A stretch of DNA of 64,000 nt from Candidatus Hydrogenedens sp. (GTDB lineage Bacteria; Hydrogenedentota; Hydrogenedentia; Hydrogenedentales; JAEUWI01). The stretch is taken from assembly GCA_016125095.1 (NCBI GenBank), contig WGMK01000005.1, positions 1 to 64,000 of the forward strand. The letters are read 5' to 3'. The translations under genes were made by a program, and so were the position numbers. The notes beneath the pieces were generated by a model. It searched no databases, was not told the origin of the DNA, and saw only the letters and a list, made by a program, of their open reading frames with translations. Position 1 is the first letter of the stretch. Every line of letters starts with the position of its first letter. Positions 34,037-42,212 of this stretch are shown here, piece by piece.

Positions 34037-34909
34037 ATGAAGATAGCGTATACGCTGCAGACATCGTGCTATGCGATGGCGCTGCTGGCCCTGGTGGGCT
34101 GCGGCACGACGATGGCGGGCAGCCGCGACCAGATGGAATCGACGGTGTATGATACGCACCGCCGCGTCGTCAATCTGGATACTCAGCTTGGGGACACCCT
34201 GACGAAGTTGAACGAGACGACGGCCGAGCTGATTCAGCGCGTGAACGACAGCGATCAGACCACGCGTCGGCTGCTGAGCCTGGTGGAAGAAAACCAGCGG
34301 AAGATCGACGGGCTGCAGAAGGACGTGACCGACGTGAAGAAGGTCATCTATCAGCAGTTCAACCTGACGCTGCCGAGCTCGGGCTATGCTGCCCCGACTT
34401 CGCAGGGCGTGACGATTCTTCCGCCGGAGACCACGGCGGCTCCCGCGGGCGATGCCGACATGGGCGCGATGGAGGAGATGTCTGCTCCTGACGCGCCGGT
34501 ATCGGCGCCGGCGGCCCCGGCTGCTGCAGGCGACCCCGAAGAGCACTACAAGGCGGCTCAGCGGGACTATGCGAACGAACGCTATACGGAGGCGCTGGCG
34601 GCGTTCCAGGAACACCTGCAGATGTGGCCGAGCGGCGAGACTTCGGCGAATGCCCTCTTCTGGAAAGGCAAGTGCCACCTGAAGCTGGGTCAGTACAACG
34701 ATGCGATTACGGACTTCGAGCGGCTGGCGAAGGAATATCCGACCAACACGAAGGTGCCCTTTGCGATGCACAACGAGGCGGTGGCGTATTCGAACCTGAA
34801 CCAGCCCGCGGAGGCCGAGCGTCTGCTGTCGTCGGTCATCGCGAACTACCCGGTCTCCCCCGCTGCCGAACAGGCGCGGATGGACCTGGAGAAGCTGAAG
34901 GGCCGCTAG
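34037..34909 (+). CDS. cpoB: CpoB/YbgF-like lipoprotein of the Tol-Pal system
   Basis: A 290-residue periplasmic protein. The signal peptide ends LALVGC, so unlike E. coli CpoB it is probably a lipoprotein. Residues about 40-110 form a coiled coil (TLTKLNETTAELIQRVND, VEENQRKIDGLQKDVTDVKK). A Pro/Ala-rich linker follows, then TPR repeats: EEHYKAAQRDYANERYTEAL, ANALFWKGKCHLKLGQYNDA and the last YSNLNQPAEAERLLSSVI. This is the CpoB order: trimerising helix, then TPR. CpoB couples Tol-Pal constriction with peptidoglycan synthesis. The ATG at 34037 follows GGGAGG at 5 bases; the ATG at 34019 lacks one. It is in one transcript with pal and followed by a terminator. Confidence 0.9.
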   Translation: MKIAYTLQTSCYAMALLALVGCGTTMAGSRDQMESTVYDTHRRVVNLDTQLGDTLTKLNETTAELIQRVNDSDQTTRRLLSLVEENQRKIDGLQKDVTDVKKVIYQQFNLTLPSSGYAAPTSQGVTILPPETTAAPAGDADMGAMEEMSAPDAPVSAPAAPAAAGDPEEHYKAAQRDYANERYTEALAAFQEHLQMWPSGETSANALFWKGKCHLKLGQYNDAITDFERLAKEYPTNTKVPFAMHNEAVAYSNLNQPAEAERLLSSVIANYPVSPAAEQARMDLEKLKGR

Positions 34910-34941
34910 GGGCGTCGTTTCGAGTATCATGATCTTGTCCG

Positions 34942-34975
34942 GCACGCGCGGGAGCTTCCCGCGCGTGCGTTTTTT
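34942..34975 (+). terminator. Intrinsic terminator after cpoB
   Basis: A perfect 12-bp stem (34942-34953 with 34957-34968), a 3-base loop GCT, then GTTTTTTC. Confidence 0.93.
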
Positions 34976-34999
34976 CAGGCCGGCGAAAAGGAGCAGCAT

Positions 35000-36010
35000 G
35001 TGCGTTACTACGCGGGTATCGATGCAGGCGGCACGAAGACGCATTGTCTGGTGTGCACCGAGGACGGCACAGCCGTAGGTTTCGGCCGCGCGGGTACGGG
35101 CAACTACGAAGGCTACGGGGTAGACGCTGCGCGCACGGAAATCGACAAGGCGCTGAACGATGCCTTGGCCGAGGCGGGTATCGCGAAGGACGCGCTGTCG
35201 GGCGTCGGGCTCGGCATTGCCGGGGCTGACGTGCCGGAAGACTATGTGATGCTTGAGCGCGAGATATTCACCCCTGTCTTCGGCAAGGTGCCGTATCTGC
35301 TGCGCAACGACAGCATGGGCGGCCTGCGCGGGGGCACGATGAACCCGGACGGCGTGGTAATTGCCTGCGGCACGGGCTGCGTGTGCGCGGGGCGCAACGC
35401 CCACGGCGACGAGACCCGCGTGGGCGGCATCAACGAGCATTTCGGCGACCAGGTGAGCGGCTCGAGCATCGGGGAGCGCGGCCTGCATGTGGTGTGGCGC
35501 TACCGCGATGGCATCGCGCCGCACAGCCTGCTGGTGGACAAGTTCCTCCAGCGCTCCGGCCAGCCGGATCTGGAGGCCTTCTTCTACGCGATGTACCGCG
35601 AGGAGATGACCTTTGCCGACCTGCAGCCCATGGCGCGGCTGGTGTTCGACGCCGCCTACGAGGGGGACGCGCAGGCCTGCGATATCCTCGAATGGGGCGG
35701 CAGCTATCTGGGCGACATGGTGACGGCGGTGGCGCGTCATCTCGGCATGACGCGCGAGGCGTTTGACGTAGTAATGGCGGGCAGCGTGTTCAAGGGGCGC
35801 AGCCCGGTATTGCGCGATGCGATGGCGGCGCGGATTCACCGCACCTGCCCCGAGGCCCGGCTGGTAATGCCGATTTACGAACCCGTGGTGGGCGCGGTCT
35901 TGCTCGGACTGGAACTGGACGTTACCATGTCGGAGGAGGCCTACGCGCGGCTGGGGCAGTCGCTCGAATCGCTGGGCGTGAAACACGGCGTATCCTTCAA
36001 ATCGGAGTAA
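35000..36010 (+). CDS. BadF/BadG-type ATPase-fold kinase (N-acetylglucosamine kinase-like)
   Basis: A 336-residue ASKHA-fold kinase. The phosphate loop is GIDAGGTKTH (6-15); phosphate 2 region LRNDSMGGLRG; a Gly-rich VIACGTGCVCAG; and GSVFKGRSPVL near the end. The family includes mammalian-type N-acetylglucosamine kinase, bacterial glucosamine kinases and benzoyl-CoA reductase activators. Length and the absence of cluster cysteines favour a sugar kinase. The start is a GTG at 35000 with AAGGAG 6 bases upstream. It lies three bases before a DUF1573 gene and upstream of a UAP1-like pyrophosphorylase and a sulfatase, so scavenging of amino sugars into UDP-sugars is plausible. Confidence 0.85.
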   Translation: MRYYAGIDAGGTKTHCLVCTEDGTAVGFGRAGTGNYEGYGVDAARTEIDKALNDALAEAGIAKDALSGVGLGIAGADVPEDYVMLEREIFTPVFGKVPYLLRNDSMGGLRGGTMNPDGVVIACGTGCVCAGRNAHGDETRVGGINEHFGDQVSGSSIGERGLHVVWRYRDGIAPHSLLVDKFLQRSGQPDLEAFFYAMYREEMTFADLQPMARLVFDAAYEGDAQACDILEWGGSYLGDMVTAVARHLGMTREAFDVVMAGSVFKGRSPVLRDAMAARIHRTCPEARLVMPIYEPVVGAVLLGLELDVTMSEEAYARLGQSLESLGVKHGVSFKSE

Positions 36011-36013
36011 GGC

Positions 36014-37237
36014 ATGAAGTTGCGGTCTGGACACATTGCGATTCTGGTGCTGGCCCTTATCGGCGGCTTTGTCATTTTCGCGGTCACGTGGAAGCCGGGC
36101 GCCACGACGGCACCACCGGCGGCCGACCTGCCTCCGGGCGCGCAGGCCAATGCCGATTTCCTCAAGACGGTGCACGAGGAACAGGAGAAAACACCGATGC
36201 AGGCGGGTGTCGGCTCGATTCTTCCGGGCGGTGCGGACGAAGGCGGCCCCCGGATTGAAATCCCCACGCTCGACCTTGATGTCGGCCTGATGCCCAACGA
36301 TGCGCTGGGGCGCTACCAGATGCCGGTGAAGAACACGGGCAACCTGCCCCTGCAGGTGCAGCAGGTAACCACCAGCTGCGAATGCACGCGCGGCGAAGTG
36401 CCTCCCGGCGGATTCACGCTCCCCCCCGGCGGCGAGGGAACCATCGAGATTATCGTCGATCCCTACCGCATTCCGGGATTCGAGGCGACGCGCCACCTGA
36501 CCATCAAGAGCACCGATCCGATTACACCCTTCCTGGAATTTAACGTCACTTCGCACATCACGCCGGAGTTTTCGCTGGAGCCGGAGAGCTTCGACTTCGG
36601 GACGGTGGAGAAAGGCGCGCCGGCCGCATTGACCATGAGAATACGGCAATTGCGCGACGAAGCGGTCGTCGTGGATAAGGCTGACGGGCACGGTCCCTTC
36701 GACCCATCCGTGGATCGCGGCGATTTCGAGGCCGAGGTAACCCCGGTGCCGGAGGACCAATGGCAGCAAGCGGGCAAGGCGGAATACGACCTTACGGTGC
36801 GGCTGAAAGATACCGTGCCGATCGGCAAACTGGATACCCGCGTCTACCTGCTGAACAATGTGAAGCGCATCCAGGCGCTGCCTCTGAAGGTGACGGCGGA
36901 AATCACGGCCCCCTACTCGGTGGAGCCTGCGCTGGGCGACGTGCTCGGGGTGCCGAACAAGGCCGACATGCGGGCTACCATCAAGGTGAGCGGTACGGAC
37001 GGCATCGCGATTGAAAATGTTGTCGTGAAGCCGGAGTTGTTCAGCGCCACGGTGCGGGACGAGGACGAGGCGACGGCGGCGTATATCGACGTGGAATTGA
37101 ACCTGAACGCTCCCGCGGGCGCCATCCGCGATTTTGTGCATTTCGACGTGGTGGCCGATGGAAAGCGCTATTCGGAACGTACTGACGCCCATGCCGTCGG
37201 CGTGGGGCCGCCTGCAGCAGCGGCAAGTGGAGAATGA
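36014..37237 (+). CDS. DUF1573-type protein with N-terminal membrane anchor
   Basis: A 407-residue protein with a single N-terminal membrane segment (HIAILVLALIGGFVIFAVTW), followed by a Pro/Ala-rich stretch and DUF1573-like Ig domains. Diagnostic blocks are YQMPVKNTGNLPLQVQQV, the paired-Cys TTSCECTRGEVPPGG and GGEGTIEIIVDPYRI. A second and third Ig-like module follow (EPESFDFGTVEKGAPA, EPALGDVLGVPNKA). DUF1573 occurs widely in exported proteins of Bacteroidetes and Planctomycetes; its function is unknown. Start and stop are packed against the kinase gene (3-base gap) and the UAP-like gene (4-base gap), so it belongs to that operon. Confidence 0.86.
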   Translation: MKLRSGHIAILVLALIGGFVIFAVTWKPGATTAPPAADLPPGAQANADFLKTVHEEQEKTPMQAGVGSILPGGADEGGPRIEIPTLDLDVGLMPNDALGRYQMPVKNTGNLPLQVQQVTTSCECTRGEVPPGGFTLPPGGEGTIEIIVDPYRIPGFEATRHLTIKSTDPITPFLEFNVTSHITPEFSLEPESFDFGTVEKGAPAALTMRIRQLRDEAVVVDKADGHGPFDPSVDRGDFEAEVTPVPEDQWQQAGKAEYDLTVRLKDTVPIGKLDTRVYLLNNVKRIQALPLKVTAEITAPYSVEPALGDVLGVPNKADMRATIKVSGTDGIAIENVVVKPELFSATVRDEDEATAAYIDVELNLNAPAGAIRDFVHFDVVADGKRYSERTDAHAVGVGPPAAAASGE

Positions 37238-37241
37238 TTTG

Positions 37242-38690
37242 ATGGGTTTGGACGAGCAGGCGCTGCGCGCCAAGGCCGAGGCATACGGACAGGAACACAT
37301 CTTCCGGTTCTGGGACCAGTTGGACGCGGCGGAGCGCGCGGCGCTCCTCGAACAGATCGCGGGCATCGACTTCGAATTGATGCACCGGCTGGCGGACACC
37401 TGGATTCACCACGAGCCGGAGGCGGAGCGGTTTCAGGAAATCAGCCCGGTGCCCTGCATCCCCAAGGCCGACCCGGGGCACGTGGGCGCGCAGGAGGCCT
37501 GGGCCGCCGGCGAGGCGGCACTCCGCGCAGGGCGCGTGGGGCTGTTCCTCGTGGCGGGCGGCCAAGGCACGCGGCTCGGATTCGACGGCCCCAAGGGCTC
37601 CTACCCCATCGGCCCGCTGACCGGCAAGTCCATCTTCCAGTACCACGCCGAGAAGATCATCAACCTGCAGCGCCGGTTCGGCTGTACGCTGCCGTGGTAC
37701 ATCATGGTGAGCGACACGAACGGCCCGGCGACGGAGGGCTTCTTCCAGGAGCACGACTACTTCGGCCTCGACCGCGGCCAAGTGATGTTCCTCCGTCAGG
37801 CGATGGTGCCCTGCATGGACGACAATGGCAAGTTCATGCTGGAAGCGCCGGGGCGGCTGGCGATGAACCCGAACGGGCACGGCGGCTCGATTCCCGCGAT
37901 GGTGGAGACCGGCGTGCTGGACGACGCCCGCAAGCGCGGCGTGGATATCCTCAGTTATTTCCAGGTGGACAACTGGGCGGTGAAGGTGGCGGACCCGTAC
38001 TTTATCGGCTACCACGTGTTGCGCAACGCGGACATGTCGAGCAAGAACCACCGCAAGAACGCGCCGCGCGAGTCGGTGGGCGTGCATTGCCTGTGCGATG
38101 GCGAGTACCGGGTGATCGAATACAGCGAGTTGGACATCTACCCGCAGCTGCTGGAGACCGACGACGACGGAAACGTCGTGTACTACGCGGGCAATCCGGC
38201 CATCCACCTGCTGAGCGTGGACTTCGTGCAGCGGGTGCATGATCACTTCGACCAGTTCCCGTGGCACCTGGCGCACAAGAAGATCCCGTTTGTGAACGAC
38301 GCCGGAGAAACGGTGACGCCGGAAAAGCCCAACGGCTACAAGTTCGAGACCTTCGTGTTTGATTCGCTGCGTTTCGCCGACCACGACCCGGTCGCGCTGG
38401 AGATTCACCCCGAGGGCGAATATACGCCCATCAAGGAATTCGAGGGGGCCAACAGCGTGGTGGCGGCACGCCGCAGTATGAACCGGCACTGGGGCAAGTG
38501 GCTCGAGGCGGCCGGGGCTACGGTGCCGCGCGACGCCGATGGCGAACCGACTATCCAGATCGAAATAAGCCCGGCGCTGGCGCTGTATCAGGATGAGTTC
38601 GTGGAGAAGATGCATGGAACCGACTGGCCCGAGGGCATGGACATCAGCATTGACGCGGAGGGGAACATCGAGACGCCGGCCCATGCGTAG
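37242..38690 (+). CDS. UDPGP-family nucleotidyltransferase, UAP1-like
   Basis: A 482-residue eukaryote-type UDP-sugar pyrophosphorylase. The UTP-binding loop is LVAGGQGTRLG (104-113) followed by PKGSYPIGP. NPNGHGGS, DILSYFQVDNWAV and FVFDSLRFADHDPVALEI are conserved in UDP-N-acetylglucosamine/galactosamine pyrophosphorylases (UAP1/AGX). It makes UDP-HexNAc from UTP and the sugar-1-phosphate. Most bacteria use the unrelated GlmU instead. The ATG at 37242 follows GGAG (10 bases) that overlaps the previous gene's end. The longer frame from 37134 is rejected. The last 8 bases overlap the sulfatase start. Confidence 0.9.
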   Translation: MGLDEQALRAKAEAYGQEHIFRFWDQLDAAERAALLEQIAGIDFELMHRLADTWIHHEPEAERFQEISPVPCIPKADPGHVGAQEAWAAGEAALRAGRVGLFLVAGGQGTRLGFDGPKGSYPIGPLTGKSIFQYHAEKIINLQRRFGCTLPWYIMVSDTNGPATEGFFQEHDYFGLDRGQVMFLRQAMVPCMDDNGKFMLEAPGRLAMNPNGHGGSIPAMVETGVLDDARKRGVDILSYFQVDNWAVKVADPYFIGYHVLRNADMSSKNHRKNAPRESVGVHCLCDGEYRVIEYSELDIYPQLLETDDDGNVVYYAGNPAIHLLSVDFVQRVHDHFDQFPWHLAHKKIPFVNDAGETVTPEKPNGYKFETFVFDSLRFADHDPVALEIHPEGEYTPIKEFEGANSVVAARRSMNRHWGKWLEAAGATVPRDADGEPTIQIEISPALALYQDEFVEKMHGTDWPEGMDISIDAEGNIETPAHA

Positions 38691-40047
38691 GCTGGCATGC
38701 GCGCTGGTGGCCCTGTGCGGTCTCGCCGCGCAGGCCGAGACGCCGCCGAACATCATCTACATCATGGCCGACGACCTCGGCTACGGCGATCTGGGCTGCT
38801 ATGGCCAGAACACGATTAAAACCCCCTATATCGACGCGATGGCGTCCGAGGGCATGCGGTTTACCCAGGCTTATGCGGGCAGCACCGTGTGCGCTCCCAG
38901 CCGCTGTGCGCTGATGACCGGCAAGCACACGGGGCAGGCCTACGTGCGCGGAAACGTGCTGGTGCCCTTGGCCGACAGCGAGGTCACCGTGGCCGAAGTG
39001 CTGAAGACGCGCGGCTACGACACGGCGCTGATCGGCAAGTGGGGCATCGCCGAGCCCGGCACCGAGGGCGTACCGAACAAGCAAGGCTTCGACTACTTCT
39101 TCGGATACCTGAACCAGATGCACGCGCACAACTACTACCCCGACTACCTCTGGCGGAACGAGGAGAAGGTGACGCTCGACAATGTGGACCCGGGCGATGG
39201 CGTGTCCACGGTGACGAAGACCTACTCGCACGATCTCTTTGCGCAAGAAGCGCTGGACTACGTGGCGCGGGAACACGACAAGCCTTTCTTCCTCTATCTC
39301 GCGCTCACACTCCCCCACGCCAACAACGAACGCGGCGGCAAGGAAGGCAACGGCATGGAAGTGCCGGACCTCGCGCCGTACGAGGACAACGATTGGCCCG
39401 CGCCGCAGAAGGGCCATGCGGCCATGATTACCCGTCTCGACCGCGATGTGGGCCGCCTGATGCAGGCGCTTAAGGACCACGGGCTGGACGAGAACACGAT
39501 TGTCTTCTTCACCAGCGACAACGGTCCGCATGCCGAGGGCGGCGCCAAGCCCGAATTTTTCCGCAGCGCGGGCGACCTCAACGGCAAGAAGCGCGACCTG
39601 ACCGACGGCGGCATCAAGGTGCCGATGATTGTGCGCTGGCCGGGCCATGTCGAGGCCGGTAGCGAGAGCGATCTGGTGTGGGCCTTCTGGGATTTCCTGC
39701 CCACTGCCGCAGCGCTGGCCGATGCCGAACCCCCCAAGGACATCAACGGCATCAGCGTCCTCCCCACGCTGCTGGGGCAGGAAGGCCAACAGCAGCACGA
39801 TTACCTCTACTGGGAGTTCTTCGAGGGGGGCTTCTTGCAAGGCGTACGCATGAAAAACTGGAAGGGTATCCGGCGCGACTTCCGGCGCTTCGAGTTGTAC
39901 GACCTGAACGCAGACCCCGGCGAAAAGACCAACGTGGCCGACGAACATCCCGAGGTCGTAAATCAGATCGCAGGCATCATGGACCAGGCGCGCACGGATT
40001 CCGAGCACTTTCCCATTCCAGAAAAGGCGCTGCGCAACAAGAAATAG
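38683..40047 (+). CDS. Secreted S1-type sulfatase (arylsulfatase family)
   Basis: A 454-residue sulfatase. Signal peptide about 1-18 (LACALVALCGLAAQA). The N-terminal metal site is PNIIYIMADDLGYGD. The catalytic Cys70, converted to formylglycine, is in VCAPSRCALMTGKH (CxPSR motif). IGKWGIA and FFTSDNGPHAEGG carry further active-site residues. The enzyme removes sulfate esters, probably from polysaccharide. Cys-type activation needs an anaerobic-type sulfatase-maturating or FGE enzyme, not seen here. It starts inside the end of the UAP-like gene (8-base overlap), linking amino-sugar activation with a desulfating enzyme. Confidence 0.93.
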   Translation: MRRLACALVALCGLAAQAETPPNIIYIMADDLGYGDLGCYGQNTIKTPYIDAMASEGMRFTQAYAGSTVCAPSRCALMTGKHTGQAYVRGNVLVPLADSEVTVAEVLKTRGYDTALIGKWGIAEPGTEGVPNKQGFDYFFGYLNQMHAHNYYPDYLWRNEEKVTLDNVDPGDGVSTVTKTYSHDLFAQEALDYVAREHDKPFFLYLALTLPHANNERGGKEGNGMEVPDLAPYEDNDWPAPQKGHAAMITRLDRDVGRLMQALKDHGLDENTIVFFTSDNGPHAEGGAKPEFFRSAGDLNGKKRDLTDGGIKVPMIVRWPGHVEAGSESDLVWAFWDFLPTAAALADAEPPKDINGISVLPTLLGQEGQQQHDYLYWEFFEGGFLQGVRMKNWKGIRRDFRRFELYDLNADPGEKTNVADEHPEVVNQIAGIMDQARTDSEHFPIPEKALRNKK

Positions 40048-40062
40048 CGCCGGGAGACCGAC

Positions 40063-40503
40063 ATGATCCAGCGGCTGTTCGAAGGGCATCTCAACGTGGC
40101 GGACCTCGAACGGTCCATGGAGTTCTACGAGCATGTGGTCGGCCTGCAACTGGGCCTCAAGGAAGAGAGCCGGCGCATCGCGTTCTACTTCGCGGGCGGC
40201 TGGAACCACACGATGCTCGGCCTGTGGGAAAAGCCACAGGACCAGATCTGGCGGCAGCACCTGGCTTTCGCCATCGAGCCCGGTGACCTGGAGGCGGCCA
40301 TCGAGGGCCTGCACGAGAAGGGCGTGGCGACCAAGGATTTCTTCGAGCAGGAAACCAGCACCCCCTTCGTGTTCGGCTGGTCCCCCGCCGCCGCCATCTA
40401 CTTCGACGACCCCGACGGCCACCTGCTGGAATTCATCGCCCCCCTGCCCGGCCCGCCGCGTCCCGAGTTCGGCATCCAGCCCATTACGGAGTGGGCGCGG
40501 TAG
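40063..40503 (+). CDS. VOC-family protein (glyoxalase/fosfomycin-resistance-like fold)
   Basis: A 146-residue VOC protein with two paired beta-alpha modules: GHLNVADLERSMEFYEHVVG and, in the second, HLAFAIEPGDLEAAIEGLHE, ending YFDDPDGHLLEFIAP. His9, His in the second module and the C-terminal Glu fit the usual metal-ligand positions (H/H/E), so a metal-dependent lyase or transferase such as FosB-type thiol transferase or a glyoxalase is possible. It lies 15 bases after the sulfatase gene and may be the last gene of that operon. The substrate is unknown. Confidence 0.87.
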   Translation: MIQRLFEGHLNVADLERSMEFYEHVVGLQLGLKEESRRIAFYFAGGWNHTMLGLWEKPQDQIWRQHLAFAIEPGDLEAAIEGLHEKGVATKDFFEQETSTPFVFGWSPAAAIYFDDPDGHLLEFIAPLPGPPRPEFGIQPITEWAR

Positions 40504-40519
40504 GCGGAATCGACCGGGT

Positions 40520-40548
40520 TTGCCCGAAAATGCGGATCGCGTTAGAAT
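40520..40548 (+). promoter_or_regulatory. Promoter of the hicBA module
   Basis: TTGCCC at 40520-40525, 17 bases, then TAGAAT at 40543-40548, 36 bases before the hicB start. A short GGGAG/CTCCC hairpin then covers the ribosome site of hicB. Confidence 0.55.
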
Positions 40549-40584
40549 TCATTTAGTGGATGTAGATGAACGGGAGACCTCCCC

Positions 40585-40794
40585 ATGAATCAGTACACTG
40601 CGGTAATCAAGCAGCAAGCGGATTGCTGGATCGGCTGGATTGAAGAAATACCCGGGGTGAATTGTCAGGAACCCACGCGCGAGGCCCTGCTCGAAACGCT
40701 CAAGGCCACTTTGGAAGAGGCCATCGAGATGAATCGAGTGGATGCCCTGAATGCCGTGCCGGGCGTTCACGAAAAGGAGATCGTGAGTCTCTAG
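40585..40794 (+). CDS. hicB: HicB-family antitoxin
   Basis: A 69-residue HicB-like antitoxin: the YTAVIKQQADCWIGWIEEIP beta-sheet core, PTREALLETLKATLEEAIE helix and a short C terminus. There is no separate DNA-binding domain after the core, so it is of the short type. It neutralises HicA. The gene is immediately upstream of hicA, the reverse of the commonest order. Its ribosome site GGGAG may be occluded in a small hairpin (GGGAG AC CTCCC). Confidence 0.88.
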   Translation: MNQYTAVIKQQADCWIGWIEEIPGVNCQEPTREALLETLKATLEEAIEMNRVDALNAVPGVHEKEIVSL

Positions 40795-40795
40795 G

Positions 40796-40981
40796 GTGCA
40801 GCGTTCCCAATTCATCAAGCACTTACGCTCCCACGATTGTACATTGATTCGCGAAGGTAGCCGGCATTCCTGGTGGGGCAATCCGGCCCGGAAGAGGCGT
40901 AGCGCTGTCCCGCGTCACCGAGAGGTCGACGACACACTCTGCCGCAAGATTTGCCGCGACCTCGATATCCCCACGCCTTGA
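40796..40981 (+). CDS. hicA: HicA-family mRNA interferase toxin
   Basis: A 61-residue HicA: QRSQFIKHLRSHDCTLIREG, the catalytic His in GSRHSWWGNP, and RRSAVPRHREVDDTLCRKIC. It is the length and pattern of the double-stranded-RNA-binding-like toxin that cleaves mRNA. The start is a GTG at 40796, two bases after the hicB stop, so translation is coupled and weak. AAGGAG sits inside hicB about 15 bases upstream. It appears intact. Confidence 0.88.
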   Translation: MQRSQFIKHLRSHDCTLIREGSRHSWWGNPARKRRSAVPRHREVDDTLCRKICRDLDIPTP

Positions 40982-41079
40982 TCCGGATTTCGATTGCGGG
41001 CACCCGCCAATCGCGCTACACTAGAGGTGCAAGGCCGCGCGCGAATAAGGGCCTCTCGACGCGCAGGCGAATCAGGGTG

Positions 41080-42198
41080 ATGAGCATGTCCGCCACAACC
41101 CAACTCAAGACGCTGCTGGAATCGCACACCATGCGCGCTGCGCCCGCGCTGGTACACGCGGAAAAAGGCGCGCTGCGCTGCCTGGCTTGCGGCCACCGCT
41201 GTTTGATTCGCGAGGGCCGCGCAGGCGTGTGCAAGGTCCGTTTCAACCACGGCGGCGAACTGCGTGTCCCCGCGGGCTATGTGGCTGGCGTGCAGGTGGA
41301 CCCGATTGAGAAGAAGCCCTTCTACCACGCCTATCCCGGACGGAACGCGCTGTCTTTCGGCATGCTGGGGTGCGACCTGCACTGCGGCTATTGCCAGAAC
41401 TGGGTGACCAGCCAGGCGCTGCGCGACGACGAGGCCGTGGCGCTGCCGCGCTTTGTCGAGCCGGACGAACTCGCCGAGCTGGCCGTGCGCGAGGGCGCGC
41501 CCGTGGTGGTGAGCACCTACAACGAACCGCTGATTACGGCGGACTGGGCGGTAGAAGTATTCAAGGTGGCCCGCGAACGCGGCCGGGTCTGCGGGTTTGT
41601 CAGCAATGGCAACGCGACGCCGGAGGTGCTGGAGTTCCTGCGGCCTTACGTGTCGCTGTATAAGGTGGACCTCAAGGCCTTCAACGAGCGTGCCTATCGA
41701 GAGCTCGGCTGTACGCTGAAGAACGTGCTTGAGACCATCGGACGGCTGGTGTCGATGGGCTTCTGGGTGGAACTGGTGACGCTGGTGGTGCCCGGCCTGA
41801 ATGATGACCCCAAGGAACTGCGCGGCATGGCCGAGTTTATCGCGGGTATCTCGCCCGACATTCCCTGGCATGTGACGGCCTTCCACCCCGACTACAAGAT
41901 GAGGGACCGGAACGGTACGTCGCTGGACGCCATCGACATCGCGTACGAGGCGGGCAAGACGGCCGGGCTGCATTTCGTGTATCCGGGCAATGTGCATGGC
42001 CGGGTGGGCGAGCGCGAACACACCTGCTGCCCCGGCTGCGGAAGCGTGTTGATCCGGAGGCGCGGCTTCCATGTGCTGGAAAACCGCATGCAAGGCGACA
42101 CCTGCCCCGACTGCGGGCGCTCGGTGCCGGGCGTGTGGGAAGCCGAACCGCCGCGCCAGGGCGATGGCGACGGCCTACCGCGGCCGCTGTTTCTGTGA
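41080..42198 (+). CDS. amrS: AmmeMemoRadiSam-system radical SAM enzyme AmrS
   Basis: A 372-residue radical S-adenosylmethionine enzyme. The [4Fe-4S] motif is Cys98-x3-Cys102-x2-Cys105 (GCDLHCGYCQNW). An N-terminal Cys-rich segment (CLACGHRCLIREGRAGVC) and a C-terminal zinc-ribbon-like CCPGCGSVLIRRRG plus CPDCGRSVPG match the AmrS architecture. ENxx-type loops such as STYNEPLITADWAVE and VPGLNDDPKEL agree with the PFL-activase-like subgroup. The usual partner genes, AMMECR1 and Memo, are not adjacent. The substrate is unknown in the family. Start chosen at the ATG at 41080 after AGGGTG; an internal ATG at 41086 is an alternative. Confidence 0.93.
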   Translation: MSMSATTQLKTLLESHTMRAAPALVHAEKGALRCLACGHRCLIREGRAGVCKVRFNHGGELRVPAGYVAGVQVDPIEKKPFYHAYPGRNALSFGMLGCDLHCGYCQNWVTSQALRDDEAVALPRFVEPDELAELAVREGAPVVVSTYNEPLITADWAVEVFKVARERGRVCGFVSNGNATPEVLEFLRPYVSLYKVDLKAFNERAYRELGCTLKNVLETIGRLVSMGFWVELVTLVVPGLNDDPKELRGMAEFIAGISPDIPWHVTAFHPDYKMRDRNGTSLDAIDIAYEAGKTAGLHFVYPGNVHGRVGEREHTCCPGCGSVLIRRRGFHVLENRMQGDTCPDCGRSVPGVWEAEPPRQGDGDGLPRPLFL

Positions 42199-42212
42199 GT
42201 TCCTCCCCCGCC

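Noticed and set aside
33449..37399. 1316-residue minus-strand frame across pal, cpoB, the kinase and DUF1573 genes
   Set aside because: Spans four clear genes with promoters and terminators on the other strand; no domain is seen.
38644..40422. 592-residue minus-strand frame opposite the sulfatase
   Set aside because: Shadow frame; the plus-strand gene has the CxPSR motif and signal peptide.
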